Part shown: in pieces, positions 28,586 to 38,032 of the stretch
Layout of the letters: every line of letters starts with the position of its first letter
Numbering within the stretch: position 1 is the first letter of the stretch
Origin: Sphingomonas sp. PP-F2F-A104-K0414
GTDB lineage: Bacteria > Pseudomonadota > Alphaproteobacteria > Sphingomonadales > Sphingomonadaceae
Direction: 5' to 3'
NCBI RefSeq assembly: GCF_004340945.1
Contig: NZ_SLYD01000002.1
Coordinates: forward strand, 124,001-188,000
DNA length: 64,000 nucleotides
Notes under the pieces: model-generated
Databases searched by the model: none
Told to the model about the DNA's origin: nothing
Seen by the model: only the letters and a program-made list of their open reading frames with translations
Position numbers and translations under genes: made by a program

Positions 28586-29218
28586 TCAGCGAAGGCCCAG
28601 CAGCTTGTGCGTCTGCAGCGACAGCCGCCACTGCGGCCGTTGCATGACCAGATCCACACACGCCTCGCGGTTCGCGTCGGCTTGCGGATCGTCGAGCGGC
28701 TGGAGCAGCAGGTTTGCGAACGCCCAGGTCTCGACATCGTCGATATCGGTGCCCGGCTGCGGCCAGACCAGCTTCAGTTCGTCGCCGGTCCGCTGAACGA
28801 CGATGCTGCCGGCCTTGGGGCTGATGCAGACCCAGTCGATACCCGGATGCGCCCGAATCGTCCCGTTGCTCTCCATCGCGATCCGGAAGCCCTGGCCGTG
28901 CAACGCATCGACGATCGCGTCGTCGATCTGTAGCATCGGCTCGCCCCCGGTCAGGACGACGAATCGATCGTTCGTGCCGTCACCCCAGAAGCCGGCGACC
29001 GCCGCCGCGAGCGCCTGCGCATCGGCGAACTTGCCACCGCCCAGCCCATCGGTGCCGACGAACTCGGTATCGCAGAACTTGCAGACCGCGGTTGCGCGGT
29101 CCTGTTCGCGACCCGACCACAGGTTGCAGCCGGCGAATCGCACGAACACCGCACGACGGCCGGCGTTCACACCCTCACCCTGCAACGTGAGGAACATCTC
29201 CTTGACCGCGTAGCTCAT
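28586..29218 (-). CDS. queE: 7-carboxy-7-deazaguanine synthase
   Basis: Radical SAM enzyme of queuosine/7-deazapurine synthesis that makes 7-carboxy-7-deazaguanine. It is 210 residues. The cluster-binding Cys are spaced C-X14-C-X2-C (GC at about residue 30, then VCKFC), the variant known from proteobacterial QueE rather than the common CX3CX2C. FLTLQGEGVNAGRRAVFVRF and VVLTGGEPMLQ are typical. It follows queC on the same strand with a 3-base gap, so the two form an operon. Confidence 0.95.
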   Translation of the reverse strand: MSYAVKEMFLTLQGEGVNAGRRAVFVRFAGCNLWSGREQDRATAVCKFCDTEFVGTDGLGGGKFADAQALAAAVAGFWGDGTNDRFVVLTGGEPMLQIDDAIVDALHGQGFRIAMESNGTIRAHPGIDWVCISPKAGSIVVQRTGDELKLVWPQPGTDIDDVETWAFANLLLQPLDDPQADANREACVDLVMQRPQWRLSLQTHKLLGLR

Positions 29219-29221
29219 CGC

Positions 29222-29938
29222 TCAGGCCAGCCCGGATCCGGGCCGCACGGCGTAAACGGTGGGATCGGCAATGCCTGCGTCCTCGAACCCCTTGGAGCGC
29301 AGACGGCAGCTGTCACACAGGCCGCAATGCTCGCCGGCGGGCGTCGGATCATAGCATGACCAGCTCAGCCCGAGATCCAGGCCAAGACGCGTGCCTTCGC
29401 GGACGATATCCGCCTTGGTCATCATCTGAAGCGGCGCCTGGATACGGAACGGCTCGCCCTCGACGCCAGCCTTGGTGGCGAGTTCGGCCAAGCCTTCGAA
29501 CGCGGCGATGAACTCGGGGCGGCAATCGGGATAGCCCGAATAATCGAGCGCGTTGACGCCGATATAGATGTCGCGCGCGCCCGCCGCCTCGGCCCAGCCC
29601 AGCGCAAGGCTGAGGAAGATGGTGTTGCGTGCGGGCACGTAGGTGACGGGAATGCCACCGCCATCCTCAGTGCCCGCGCCATCCTTCGGCACGTCGATAT
29701 CGGCGGTGAGTGCCGACCCGCCAAACGCGGAGAGATCCATCGGCAACACGATGTGGCGTTCGGCGCCGATCGCGGCGGCGACGCGGCGGGCGGCGTCGAG
29801 TTCGATCCGATGGCGCTGATTATAATCGAACGACAGCGCGAGCACGCGCTGGCCGGCTTCGCGCGCCAAAGCGGCGGATACCATCGAGTCGAGCCCGCCC
29901 GAAACGAGCGCGACCGCAAAGGGAGCAGGAGATGTCAT
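29222..29938 (-). CDS. queC: 7-cyano-7-deazaguanine synthase
   Basis: ATP-dependent enzyme that turns the carboxylate made by QueE into the nitrile preQ0. It is 238 residues. The PP-loop motif [16 protein letters not shown] is near the N-terminus, and the zinc-binding Cys lie in [14 protein letters not shown] near the C-terminus, with a further Cys in SCYDPTP. The start at 29938 gives [15 protein letters not shown]; a longer open frame upstream runs through a terminator and is not used. It is first in the queC-queE pair. Confidence 0.96.
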   Translation of the reverse strand: MTSPAPFAVALVSGGLDSMVSAALAREAGQRVLALSFDYNQRHRIELDAARRVAAAIGAERHIVLPMDLSAFGGSALTADIDVPKDGAGTEDGGGIPVTYVPARNTIFLSLALGWAEAAGARDIYIGVNALDYSGYPDCRPEFIAAFEGLAELATKAGVEGEPFRIQAPLQMMTKADIVREGTRLGLDLGLSWSCYDPTPAGEHCGLCDSCRLRSKGFEDAGIADPTVYAVRPGSGLA

Positions 29939-29966
29939 GATGCGCAATGCGCTAGGCCAGCGGCGC

Positions 29967-30001
29967 GCAAAAAGAAAGGGGCCGCCCGGTAAGGCAGCCC
30001 C
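29967..30001 (-). terminator. Rho-independent terminator downstream of hslO
   Basis: On the minus strand GGGGCTGCC pairs with GGCGGCCCC (one mismatch) around TTACCG, followed by TTTCTTTTTG. It is 134 bases after the hslO stop and about 30 bases ahead of the queC start, so it separates the arg-hslO unit from queCE. Confidence 0.8.
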
Positions 30002-30134
30002 CTGAGGTTGGCGCGAACCGCGCCACAAGGGAGAAAAAACGTGCCGAATAAAAAGCACAGTCCCTTCTATACCCAACATAAGTGAATAGGGAGTTAATTT
30101 CTTAAGTTATCGTTGCTGGGAAAAATCCGCCAAG

Positions 30135-31037
30135 TCAGGCGCCGACTGGAACAGGAAATTTCTTCGCGCAGAACGCGCAATCGACGATGATGAAACCGCT
30201 CTCGTCGGCCATCGACCGCCGCTCCTCGATGGGAAATTTGGAGATCACCCCCTGAATATAATCAGGGTCGCAGCGGCATCCGCGCGAGATCGGAATATCC
30301 GCGAGAATGCGGACGTCGTCTTCTTCATTGAACAAGCGCCAGACCAGCGTCTCCAGCGGCAGGAACGCATTCGTGAGTTCGTCCGCGCCGATCGTGTTGC
30401 CGAGCGTAGCGACATGCTCCCATTCCGGGTGGTCGAGCTTGGTGTGGAGCCGCTCGCGACCATCCTCGCCCTCGGGAAGATGCTGGAGGAACAGCCCACC
30501 TGCGACGCAGCGCCCGTCCGGGCCCTTCGCCATACCGGTCCGAATCATCGTCGGGATCTGTTCGGACTGCGTGAAATAGCTCTGCGCGGCCTGTGACAGC
30601 GTATCCCCATCGAGCGGGACGATGCCCTGATAGCGCTCGTTGCTGGTCGCCATGTCGAACGTGATCGCGAGATAGCCGGCGCCGAACAGCGCGAACAGCG
30701 ATGGCTCGGCTGGGGCTTCGGCAAGCTTGTCGGCGTCGTATTCGATGTAACCGCGCACTTCGCCGCCGCGGTAGTCGCAGACGAGCAGCTGGACGACGCC
30801 GTTGTCGGTGCGGGTCTGCATCGTCAGCTGGCCGCTGGCGTCCTTGAGCGTCGAGCCGATCAGCGCGGCGAGCGTCAGCGCCTCGGCGAGCAGTTTTTCG
30901 ATCGCAGGCGGATAGGCGTGGGCGGCAAGCACTTCGTCGAGCGCGGTGCCGAGCCGGACGATCCGGCCGCGGGCACTGCGCGCCGGGATCGCGAAGGCCA
31001 GCGCGCGGTCGAGATCGGTCATGTTGGGGTCGTTCAT
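30135..31037 (-). CDS. hslO: Hsp33 redox-regulated chaperone
   Basis: Holdase chaperone activated by oxidation. It is 300 residues. The C-terminal zinc-binding switch is intact: CRC (in SRGCRCDPDY) and CAFC (in IVDCAFCAKKF), separated by about 32 residues. The N-terminal part has TDLDRALAFAIPARSARGR and, in the middle, GQLTMQTRTDNGVVQLLVC. The start at 31037 was chosen over a longer frame that runs through Pro-rich leader sequence; neither has a clear ribosome site. It lies downstream of argF after two family B repeats. Confidence 0.93.
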   Translation of the reverse strand: MNDPNMTDLDRALAFAIPARSARGRIVRLGTALDEVLAAHAYPPAIEKLLAEALTLAALIGSTLKDASGQLTMQTRTDNGVVQLLVCDYRGGEVRGYIEYDADKLAEAPAEPSLFALFGAGYLAITFDMATSNERYQGIVPLDGDTLSQAAQSYFTQSEQIPTMIRTGMAKGPDGRCVAGGLFLQHLPEGEDGRERLHTKLDHPEWEHVATLGNTIGADELTNAFLPLETLVWRLFNEEDDVRILADIPISRGCRCDPDYIQGVISKFPIEERRSMADESGFIIVDCAFCAKKFPVPVGA

Positions 31038-31103
31038 CGGAGGGAAGATGGGGAGCGAAGGCGGCGGGTCAACCCGATCCCCCATCCGTCACCCACCCAT
31101 CTC

Positions 31104-31188
31104 CGTCACCCCAGCGGAAGCTGGGGTATCTCCGTTGGTGGACGTCGCGACTTGCACCGGGAGATCCCAGCTTTCGCGGGGATGACGG
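31104..31188. repeat. Family B palindromic element, copy B4
   Basis: Arms CGTCACCCCAGCGGAAGCTG and CCCAGCTTTCGCGGGGATGA. It is the first of two copies in the 344-base gap between argF and hslO; the rest of that gap holds copy B5 and no gene. Confidence 0.85.
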
Positions 31189-31252
31189 ACGAGGGGCGGG
31201 GTTGGGGTTTCTTCGCAGTCGAGGTGGCAGCTTTCAACCGCCCCCCCCATAT

Positions 31253-31338
31253 CCGTCACCCTAGCGAAAGCTGGGGTATCCCCGTTGGCGGGTGCCGCGG
31301 CTCGAACCGGGAGATCCCAGCTTTCGCTGGGATGACGG
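31253..31338. repeat. Family B palindromic element, copy B5
   Basis: Arms CGTCACCCTAGCGAAAGCTG and CCCAGCTTTCGCTGGGATGA. It lies about 65 bases from copy B4 and ends about 45 bases from the argF stop. Its centre, with CTCGAACCGGGAGATC, also appears in copy B7 at 55006. Confidence 0.85.
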
Positions 31339-31381
31339 ATGGGGCGTGGGATAGCGTGAACGGCGTGTTACCGCCGGTTCG

Positions 31382-32302
31382 TCAACCGATCTGCCCGAAG
31401 CACCAGCGCAAGACCGACTTCTGCGCGTGGAGGCGGTTCTCCGCTTCCTGCCAGATCAGCGACTGCGGGCCGTCGATCACCTCCGGCGTCACTTCCTCGC
31501 CGCGGTGCGCGGGGAGGCAGTGGAGGAACTTGGCGTCGGGCTTGGCCAGCGCCATCAGCGCGGCGTCGACCTGATACGGAGTCAGCGCCGCCAGCTTGGT
31601 CTCGGCATGCGCCTGCCCCATCGAGATCCAGGTGTCGGTGACGACGATGTCCGCCCCCTCGACCGCCTCGCGCGGCGTCGACACGATACGCGCCCGGCCC
31701 TTGCCCAGCGCCACGTCGGCTTCGGTCGGCATATACCCTTGCGGGCACGCCGCGACGACGTCGAACTGCATCAGCCCGGCGGCCTCGACGATCGACGCAA
31801 GAACGTTGTTGCCATCCCCCAGCCACGCAACCTTGAGACCGGGCAGCGCCTTGCCGCTCTCGATGATCGTCAGCAGGTCGGCCATGATCTGGCACGGGTG
31901 CGACGCGTCGGTCAGGCCGTTGATGACCGGGACGGAGGCGTAATGCGCCATCTCCTCGATCTTGGCGTGATCGTCGGTGCGGATCATGATCGCGTCGACA
32001 TAGCCCGACAGGATGCGCGCGGTGTCGGCAATAGACTCGCCGCGGCCGAGCTGCATCGACCCTGCGTCGGAAACGATCGAGGTGCCGCCGAGCTGGCGGA
32101 TCGCCATGTCGAACGAGAAGCGCGTGCGCGTGGAATTCTTCTCAAACACCATCGCGAGTGTGTGGCCGGCCAGCGGCGCATCCGAGTCCGCGCGGCCCTT
32201 GGGGAAACCGGCGCGCGCCGCCTTGCGATCGAGCGCATCGGCCAGCATCGCGGCGATGCCGTCGGCGCCCGCGTCGGTGAGATTCAGGAAATGGCGGGTC
32301 AT
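31382..32302 (-). CDS. argF: Ornithine carbamoyltransferase
   Basis: Makes citrulline from ornithine and carbamoyl phosphate in arginine synthesis. It is 306 residues. The carbamoyl-phosphate loop [13 protein letters not shown], the stretch [32 protein letters not shown], and the C-terminal [12 protein letters not shown] that binds ornithine are all present. It follows argD on the same strand after a family C repeat, and hslO follows it. Confidence 0.98.
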   Translation of the reverse strand: MTRHFLNLTDAGADGIAAMLADALDRKAARAGFPKGRADSDAPLAGHTLAMVFEKNSTRTRFSFDMAIRQLGGTSIVSDAGSMQLGRGESIADTARILSGYVDAIMIRTDDHAKIEEMAHYASVPVINGLTDASHPCQIMADLLTIIESGKALPGLKVAWLGDGNNVLASIVEAAGLMQFDVVAACPQGYMPTEADVALGKGRARIVSTPREAVEGADIVVTDTWISMGQAHAETKLAALTPYQVDAALMALAKPDAKFLHCLPAHRGEEVTPEVIDGPQSLIWQEAENRLHAQKSVLRWCFGQIG

Positions 32303-32439
32303 AATATCCTCCCCGGCACGGGGAGGGGGACCGCGCTCGCAGAGCGGGGTGGAGGGGGACCTCCACGGGCGCTACGCTGCGGGGAAAGCCCCCTCCACCA
32401 TGCTTCGCATGGTCCCCCTCCCCGTACCGGGGAGGATTT
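32303..32439. repeat. Family C palindromic element, copy C4
   Basis: Arms ATCCTCCCCGGCACGGGGAG and GTCCCCCTCCCCGTACCGGG plus GAGGAT, with GGTGGAGGGGG and CCCCCTCCACC inside. It fills the gap between argD and argF almost exactly. Confidence 0.88.
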
Positions 32440-32442
32440 AAG

Positions 32443-33633
32443 TCAATCGTCGGCAGCCGGAACGTAGACGCGTGCGGCGGTCGACAGTTTGTCGATGCAC
32501 TCGGCGATGTGGCTTTCGTCGATCACCAGCGGCGGCAAGATGCGGATGACGTTCTCGCCCGCCGATACCAGCAGCAAATTGTGGTGATCGCGCGCGAACG
32601 CGACGAACGCGCGGCTGTCGCTCTTGAGCTTCAGCCCGAGCATCAACCCGGTACCGCGGACGCTGTCGAACAGGTGATCGTGGTTGGGGATCATCTGTTC
32701 GAGCCCCTGCCGCAACCGGTCGCCCATCGCCGTGACGTTGTCGAGAAAGCCCTCGTCGAGGATCACGTCGAGCACCGCCTCGCCCGCCGCCATGGCCAGC
32801 GGGTTGCCGCCATAGGTCGAGCCATGCGTTCCCGCGACCATCCCCTTGGCCGCCTCCTCGGTCGCGAGGCACGCGCCCAGCGGGAACCCGCCGCCGATGC
32901 CCTTGGCGACCGACATGATGTCGGGCGTGATCCCGTACAGCTCGTGCGCGAAGAGCTTGCCGGTGCGGCCATAGCCGCACTGGACCTCGTCGAGCACCAG
33001 CAGCAGGCCGTGTTCGTCGCAGGCCTTCCGCAGGCCGGTCAGGAATTCAGGCGTCGCCTGGCGGATACCGCCCTCACCCTGGATCGGCTCGACCAGAAAG
33101 CCCGCGGTGTTGTCGTCGATCAGCGCCAGCGCGCCTTCGAGATCGTTGAACTTCGCATAAGCGAACCCCGGCAGCAGCGGCTCGAACCCGTCGCGCATCT
33201 TCGCCTGGTTGGTCGCCGAGATCGTGCCGAGCGTCCGCCCATGGAACGCCGTGTCGAACGTAATCAGCGTGTGACGCTGCGGATTGCCGTTGGCGAAATG
33301 ATAGCGCCGCGCGGTCTTGATCGCGCACTCGACCGCTTCCGCACCCGAATTGGTGAAGAACACGGTGTCGGCAAACGTGTTGTCGACGAGCCGCTGTGCG
33401 AGATGCTCGCCCTGCGGCGATCCGTACAGGTTCGACACGTGCATCAGCGTCGCAGCCTGTTCGGCGATCGCCTTAGTCAGATGCGGGTGGCCGTGGCCGA
33501 GCGCGTTGACCGCGATGCCGCTGGCGAAATCGAGATATTGCTGGCCGTCCTCGCCGAAGAGGTACGCGCCCTCGCCTCGGACCGGACGCACGCCACACCG
33601 CGGGTAGACGGGCATGAGCGGGGTGATGGTCAC
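32443..33633 (-). CDS. argD: Acetylornithine/succinyldiaminopimelate aminotransferase
   Basis: PLP enzyme of arginine (and possibly lysine) synthesis. It is 396 residues from the GTG at 33633, which has GGAG 9 bases upstream and gives TITPLMPVYPRCGVRPVRGE. A longer open frame upstream has no family match. The PLP Lys region is FALDEVQCGYGRTGKLFAHE-like: LVLDEVQCGYGRTGKLFAHE, then DIMSVAKGIGGGFPLGACLA with the Schiff-base Lys. It heads the argD-argF-hslO unit. Confidence 0.96.
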   Translation of the reverse strand: MTITPLMPVYPRCGVRPVRGEGAYLFGEDGQQYLDFASGIAVNALGHGHPHLTKAIAEQAATLMHVSNLYGSPQGEHLAQRLVDNTFADTVFFTNSGAEAVECAIKTARRYHFANGNPQRHTLITFDTAFHGRTLGTISATNQAKMRDGFEPLLPGFAYAKFNDLEGALALIDDNTAGFLVEPIQGEGGIRQATPEFLTGLRKACDEHGLLLVLDEVQCGYGRTGKLFAHELYGITPDIMSVAKGIGGGFPLGACLATEEAAKGMVAGTHGSTYGGNPLAMAAGEAVLDVILDEGFLDNVTAMGDRLRQGLEQMIPNHDHLFDSVRGTGLMLGLKLKSDSRAFVAFARDHHNLLLVSAGENVIRILPPLVIDESHIAECIDKLSTAARVYVPAADD

Positions 33634-33895
33634 GACGGCAAGCTCCTTCAAACAGCGAGGGCGACCCACACGGCCGCCCGAACCGCCTGATACGAGCGCG
33701 CGACGCCGGGGGCAACACCGCGTGGCATCGCGCGGCGAACGCCGACATGGCCGATCCCGATGATTCGCCGCTGCGCTTGCGGCATTCACTGGAATAGGCA
33801 CGCGAATAGGCGCATGATCGGCAAGACGTGGTGCCAGGATCCTGTGCGCTTTGGTTCGATTCGGATCGCCCCGCCGCACTATAGGGGAGAGAACC

Positions 33896-34684
33896 ATGTC
33901 CAGGTTACTACCATGCATCGCACTTATGCTTGCCACGACATCACCGGCCTATGCCAAGGACGTCTTCACCGGAACTTGGAAAGGCGACATCAAGGAGAGC
34001 GAACTTTCGACTAAACCTTCGGTCGCATTGATCGAGAACGGGTTTTATACCTGTTCGACCTGCATTCCGGTGGTCAAGATCGCCGCCGATGGTGCGCTTC
34101 ATCCGGTCACCGGCCACGCCTATTATGACGCGATGTCGGTCACCGTCGTCGATCCGGCGATCGTCAAATATGCGACGAGCAAAGGCGGCAAGCCGATGAG
34201 CGACGCCACCGCGACGCTGTCCGCCGACAACAGCTCGATCTCGACGGTGTTCAACGACACCAGCGCACCGAACGGGATCCCGATCACCGGCACGACCATC
34301 AGCGAGCGCGTCGCAGCGGGCCCGTCCGGGTCGCACGCGGCATCGGGGTCATGGCTGCAGACGAACCAGACCCAAGTGTCCGACAGCGGCCTCGTCTTCA
34401 CCTTCGCGAAGACCGGCAAGGTCGTGACCTATTCGACGCCGACCGGGACATCGTACGTGGCGACGACGGGCGGCCCGTCGGTCGCGGTCGTCGGCGATGC
34501 CGGCTGGACGACGGTGTCGCTACGGCAATCCGATCTCAACACGCTGCATGAGACCGACTATCTCGACGGCAAGGTGATCGGCAAATACGTCATGACGATC
34601 TCGCCCGACGGCAAGAAAATGACGATGGACGTCAACGACATCAAATACGGCAAGACCTCGACGCTGATCGCCTACAGACAGTGA
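33896..34684 (+). CDS. Hypothetical exported protein
   Basis: A 262-residue secreted protein; signal peptide MSRLLPCIALMLATTSPAYA is cleaved before KDVFTGTWKGDIKE. The mature sequence is rich in Thr, Ser and Val and looks beta-stranded, with a CSTC pair near residue 53 that could form a disulfide. FTGTWKGD resembles the first strand of lipocalin-like domains, but no firm family can be given. GGGGAGAG sits 5 bases before the ATG. It is divergent from argD. Confidence 0.7.
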   Translation: MSRLLPCIALMLATTSPAYAKDVFTGTWKGDIKESELSTKPSVALIENGFYTCSTCIPVVKIAADGALHPVTGHAYYDAMSVTVVDPAIVKYATSKGGKPMSDATATLSADNSSISTVFNDTSAPNGIPITGTTISERVAAGPSGSHAASGSWLQTNQTQVSDSGLVFTFAKTGKVVTYSTPTGTSYVATTGGPSVAVVGDAGWTTVSLRQSDLNTLHETDYLDGKVIGKYVMTISPDGKKMTMDVNDIKYGKTSTLIAYRQ

Positions 34685-34782
34685 CTTTTGCCGTCTGCGG
34701 GCTATCGCTGGCTCGCAGACCTCGATTGCGCTTGGGCCGTGACGTTAGGTGCGCGCGAGCCCAACGCACCACGAGCCTTGCC

Positions 34783-36792
34783 TCAGGCGTCGATTGCTTC
34801 CTCGTCCATGCGGCCGGCGTTCTCCTGGATGAAGGCGAAGCGGTGGGCGGGGTTGTTGCCCATCAGGCGGTCGACCAGGTCCTTCACCTGCGCGCGCTCT
34901 TCATATTCCTGTGGGAGCGTGATGCGGAGCATGCCGCGGGTGGCGGGATCCATCGTGGTTTCGCGGAGTTGGCTCGGGTTCATCTCGCCGAGGCCCTTGA
35001 AGCGGCCGACATCGACCTTCTTGCCCTTGAACACCGTGCGTTCGAGTTCGGCGCGGTGCGCGTCGTCTCTCGCGTAGATGCTCTTGGTGCCGACGGTCAG
35101 GCGGTAGAGCGGCGGTTGCGCGAGGTAGAGGTGCCCGCGGCGGACGAGTTCGGGCATCTCCTGGAAGAAGAACGTCATCAGCAGCGTCGCGATGTGGGCC
35201 CCATCCACGTCTGCGTCGGTCATGATGACGATGCGTTCGTAGCGGAGCGTATCCGGCGTGCAGTCCTTCCGGGTGCCACAGCCCAGTGCCAACGTCAGGT
35301 CGGCGATTTCCTGGTTGGCGAAGATCTTCGCGCTGGTGGCGGATGCGACGTTGAGGATTTTCCCGCGGATCGGGAGGATCGCCTGCGTTTTTCGGTCGCG
35401 CGCCTGCTTGGCCGAGCCACCTGCCGAATCGCCCTCGACGATGAAGAGTTCTGTGCCTTCGGGCGAGTTGGCGGAGCAGTCGGTGAGCTTACCCGGCAGG
35501 CGCAGCTTCCGCGCGGAAGTGGCGGTCTTACGCTTGACGTCGCGTTCCTGCTTGCGGCGCAGGCGTTCGTCCATCCGCTCCAGCACATAGTTCAGCAGCG
35601 CCTTGCCGCGCTCCATGTTGTGGCTGAGGAAATGGTCGAAATGATCGCGCACCGCCTTCTCGACGAGGCCGGCGGCCTCAGGGCTGGTCAGGCGATCCTT
35701 GGTCTGACTCTGGAATTGCGGTTCGCGGATGAACACCGACAGCATCAGCTCGCTGCCGACCATGACGTCGTCCGCGCTGATATCCTTGGTCTTCTTGTTG
35801 CCGACGAGATCGCCGAACGCGCGCAGGCCGCGGACCAGCGCCTGGCGAAGGCCCTGTTCGTGCGTGCCGCCATCGGGGGTCGGGATGGTGTTGCAATACC
35901 AGCTGTACGAACCATCGCTCCATAACGGCCACGCGACCGCCCATTCGACGCGGCCCTGCGTCTCGCCGTTCGCGCTCGGGAAATCCTGCGAGCCCGAGAA
36001 GAAGTCCGACGTCGCGCATTCGCGGCCGGCGATCTGGTCGCGGAGATGGTCGGCGAGGCCGCCGGGGAACTGGAACACGGCCTGTGCTGGCGTATCGTCG
36101 CCGATCAGGTCGGGCGCGCAGTGCCAGCGGATTTCGACGCCAGCGAAGAGATACGCCTTCGACCGGACGAGCTTGTAGAGGCGCTGTGGCTTGAAGTTCA
36201 GTTCGCTGCCGAAGATCTCGGTGTCGGGCGTGAACGCGACGCTGGTACCGCGGCGGTTCGGCGTCGGGCCGAGATGCTCGATCGGGCCTAGCGTCTGGCC
36301 CTTGGCGAAGCGCTGGCGGTAGAGCTGCCGATCACGCGCGACCTCGACGACGGTGTCGGACGAGAGCGCGTTGACGACGCTAATGCCGACGCCGTGGAGC
36401 CCGCCCGAGGTCGCGTACGCCTTGCCCGCGAACTTTCCGCCCGAGTGGAGCGTCGAGAGGATCACCTCCAGCGCCGACTTGTCGGGGAATTTCGGATGCG
36501 GATCGACCGGAATGCCGCGGCCGTTGTCGACGATCGTCAGGCGGTTGTTCGCCTCCAGCGTGACTTCGATCCGGGTCGCGTGGCCGGCGACCGCCTCGTC
36601 CATCGCGTTGTCGAGCACTTCGGCGGCGAGGTGGTGCAGTGCGCGCTCGTCGGTGCCGCCGACATACATGCCGGGGCGGCGGCGGACGGGTTCGAGCCCT
36701 TCGAGGACCTCGATCGAGGAGGCGTCATAGGTATTGGCGGCGGGTTTGCCGACGCCGGGTGCGCCCGGGGACGCGAACAGATCTTCAGCCAT
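34783..36792 (-). CDS. parE: DNA topoisomerase IV subunit B
   Basis: ATPase subunit of the decatenating type II topoisomerase. It is 669 residues from the ATG at 36792. The GHKL ATPase domain has YVGGTDERALHHLAAEVLDN, VDNGRGIPVDPHPK and TSGGLHGVGISVVNALS. The Toprim domain has EGDSAGGSAKQARDRKTQAI and DADVDGAHIATLLMTFF. The stretch LPIRGKILNVASATSAKIF and the lack of a GyrB-type insertion favour ParE over GyrB. The 98-base convergent gap downstream holds only a hairpin, GTCTGCGGGC with GCTCGCAGAC (34693-34720). Confidence 0.95.
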   Translation of the reverse strand: MAEDLFASPGAPGVGKPAANTYDASSIEVLEGLEPVRRRPGMYVGGTDERALHHLAAEVLDNAMDEAVAGHATRIEVTLEANNRLTIVDNGRGIPVDPHPKFPDKSALEVILSTLHSGGKFAGKAYATSGGLHGVGISVVNALSSDTVVEVARDRQLYRQRFAKGQTLGPIEHLGPTPNRRGTSVAFTPDTEIFGSELNFKPQRLYKLVRSKAYLFAGVEIRWHCAPDLIGDDTPAQAVFQFPGGLADHLRDQIAGRECATSDFFSGSQDFPSANGETQGRVEWAVAWPLWSDGSYSWYCNTIPTPDGGTHEQGLRQALVRGLRAFGDLVGNKKTKDISADDVMVGSELMLSVFIREPQFQSQTKDRLTSPEAAGLVEKAVRDHFDHFLSHNMERGKALLNYVLERMDERLRRKQERDVKRKTATSARKLRLPGKLTDCSANSPEGTELFIVEGDSAGGSAKQARDRKTQAILPIRGKILNVASATSAKIFANQEIADLTLALGCGTRKDCTPDTLRYERIVIMTDADVDGAHIATLLMTFFFQEMPELVRRGHLYLAQPPLYRLTVGTKSIYARDDAHRAELERTVFKGKKVDVGRFKGLGEMNPSQLRETTMDPATRGMLRITLPQEYEERAQVKDLVDRLMGNNPAHRFAFIQENAGRMDEEAIDA

Positions 36793-36950
36793 GGCGAGAG
36801 CGTAGCCGGACGCGTTGGACAAAGCCACAGGCTCTGTTTGTTCTCCCTGTTACTGGAAAGCCACATTGCCGCAGATTGTTATGCTTGCTGCATAATTTTC
36901 CCCGATCAGCCGTTTATGAAAAACCTGTCATGAAGTTTCCGGGAGTGAAT

Positions 36951-37796
36951 ATGACTAAGACGATGATGGTGGCGCTTGCAGGCGTTGCCGCTTTGGGTTT
37001 CGCAGCACCTGCCGCTGCACAGGACATGACCGACGATGCGCCGTTCAGCGGAGTCTATGTCGGCGGCTCGTTCGGCTATGACGTGCAGCCCAACGACAAT
37101 GGCGAGACGATCGCATTCGATCGCAATCTGGATGGCGTCTTCGGCGACACCATCTCGACTGCGACCGCCGCCAACGCGTTCTCGCCGGGCTTCTGCAACG
37201 GTCGCGCGACCAGCAACACCGCGCCCGCCGCTGGTGGTCGTGGTTGCCGTAGCGACAAAGACGGCATCGGCTATTCGGCACGGGTCGGCGCGGATTACCA
37301 GCGCGGCAACATCGTCGTCGGCGTGGTCGGCGAGTTCGGCAAGAACGAGATCAGCGACAGCGTCACCGCCTTCAGCACCACGCCCGCCTTCTACACGATG
37401 ACGCGCGACCTGAAATGGGAAGCATCGGCACGCGGCCGCCTGGGCTATGCGGCGAACACGACGCTGTTCTACGGCACGTTCGGCGTCGGCTATGCCAACA
37501 TCGACAACAGCTTCACGACCGGCAACACCGCCAACACCTTCATCACCAACGGTGGCAGCAAGGAATGGGGCATCGTCGGTGGCGGCGGCATCGAGCAGAA
37601 GCTGGGTCGCAACTTCTCGGTCGGTCTGGAATATCAGTATCACCAGTATCAGGACAACGACTACCGCGTCCGCGCCTCGGGCGGCCCGACCGGCGGTCCG
37701 TTCACGCGTGGCAACGCAGCGGGCACCGACTTCCGTCGCGACTCGCAGGACTTCCGTTGGCACAGCCTGCGCGCCACGGCTGCGTTTAGGTTCTGA
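36951..37796 (+). CDS. Outer membrane beta-barrel protein
   Basis: A 281-residue OmpA-like/porin-family small barrel. The start at 36951 has GGGAG 6 bases upstream; an earlier ATG at 36930 is less well placed. The signal peptide ends with APAAAQ. The mature part opens SGVYVGGSFGYDVQ, shows alternating beta-strand segments (GYSARVGADYQ, LKWEASARGRLGYA, FYGTFGVGYANID) and ends in ATAAFRF, with the C-terminal Phe typical of BAM substrates. A Cys pair (FCNGR, GCRSD) in an extracellular loop could form a disulfide. It is followed by an inverted-repeat region. Confidence 0.85.
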   Translation: MTKTMMVALAGVAALGFAAPAAAQDMTDDAPFSGVYVGGSFGYDVQPNDNGETIAFDRNLDGVFGDTISTATAANAFSPGFCNGRATSNTAPAAGGRGCRSDKDGIGYSARVGADYQRGNIVVGVVGEFGKNEISDSVTAFSTTPAFYTMTRDLKWEASARGRLGYAANTTLFYGTFGVGYANIDNSFTTGNTANTFITNGGSKEWGIVGGGGIEQKLGRNFSVGLEYQYHQYQDNDYRVRASGGPTGGPFTRGNAAGTDFRRDSQDFRWHSLRATAAFRF

Positions 37797-37801
37797 GGCG
37801 A

Positions 37802-37934
37802 AGGGCGGCCTGCACCAAGCTGGTGCAGGACACGCCCAAGCCCGGCCGGCGCGGCTCGCCGCGTCCGACGACATGGGCTTTGCCCATGGCTAGCGTGACA
37901 TGAAAAAGGCCGCTTCCTCACACGGGGAAGCGGC
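37802..37934 (+). repeat. Long inverted duplication, left copy
   Basis: About 133 bases beginning AGGGCGGCCTGCACCAAGCT and running through GACGACATGGGCTTTGCCC, CATGGCTAGCGTGA and a terminator stem. The same sequence, inverted and about 85-90% alike, is found at 38155-38288. The two copies face each other across the omp-gcrA convergent junction. Confidence 0.88.
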
Positions 37935-37942
37935 CCATATTG
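37902..37942. terminator. Terminator after the outer membrane protein gene
   Basis: GGCCGCTTCC pairs with GGAAGCGGCC around an 8-base loop, followed by CATATTGTTT on the plus strand and AAAAAGG/CCTTTTT on the other side. It is part of the inverted duplication and could work in both directions. Confidence 0.7.
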
Positions 37943-37994
37943 TTTCCCCGCGAAGGCGGGGACCCAGTCTGGGCTCCCGCCATCGCGGGAGAAC
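37941..37994. repeat. Short family D palindromic element, copy D2
   Basis: GTTTCCCCGCGAAGGCGGGG then ACCCAGTCTGGG, and CTCCCGCCATCGCGGGAGAA on the right. It has two adjacent small palindromes and resembles copy D1 at 10933 with a shorter centre. Confidence 0.6.
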
Positions 37995-38032
37995 AAGGAA
38001 GGGGCGGAAGACGCGTTGAGCTGCAAGAAGCG

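Noticed and set aside
29939-30134. A preQ1 riboswitch ahead of queC
   Set aside because: I could not find a preQ1-I or preQ1-II pattern. The main structure is a terminator that fits the end of the hslO transcript.
33634-33936. An extended N-terminus of argD
   Set aside because: About 100 extra residues rich in Arg and Pro would precede the family start. The GTG at 33633 has a ribosome site and gives the standard length.
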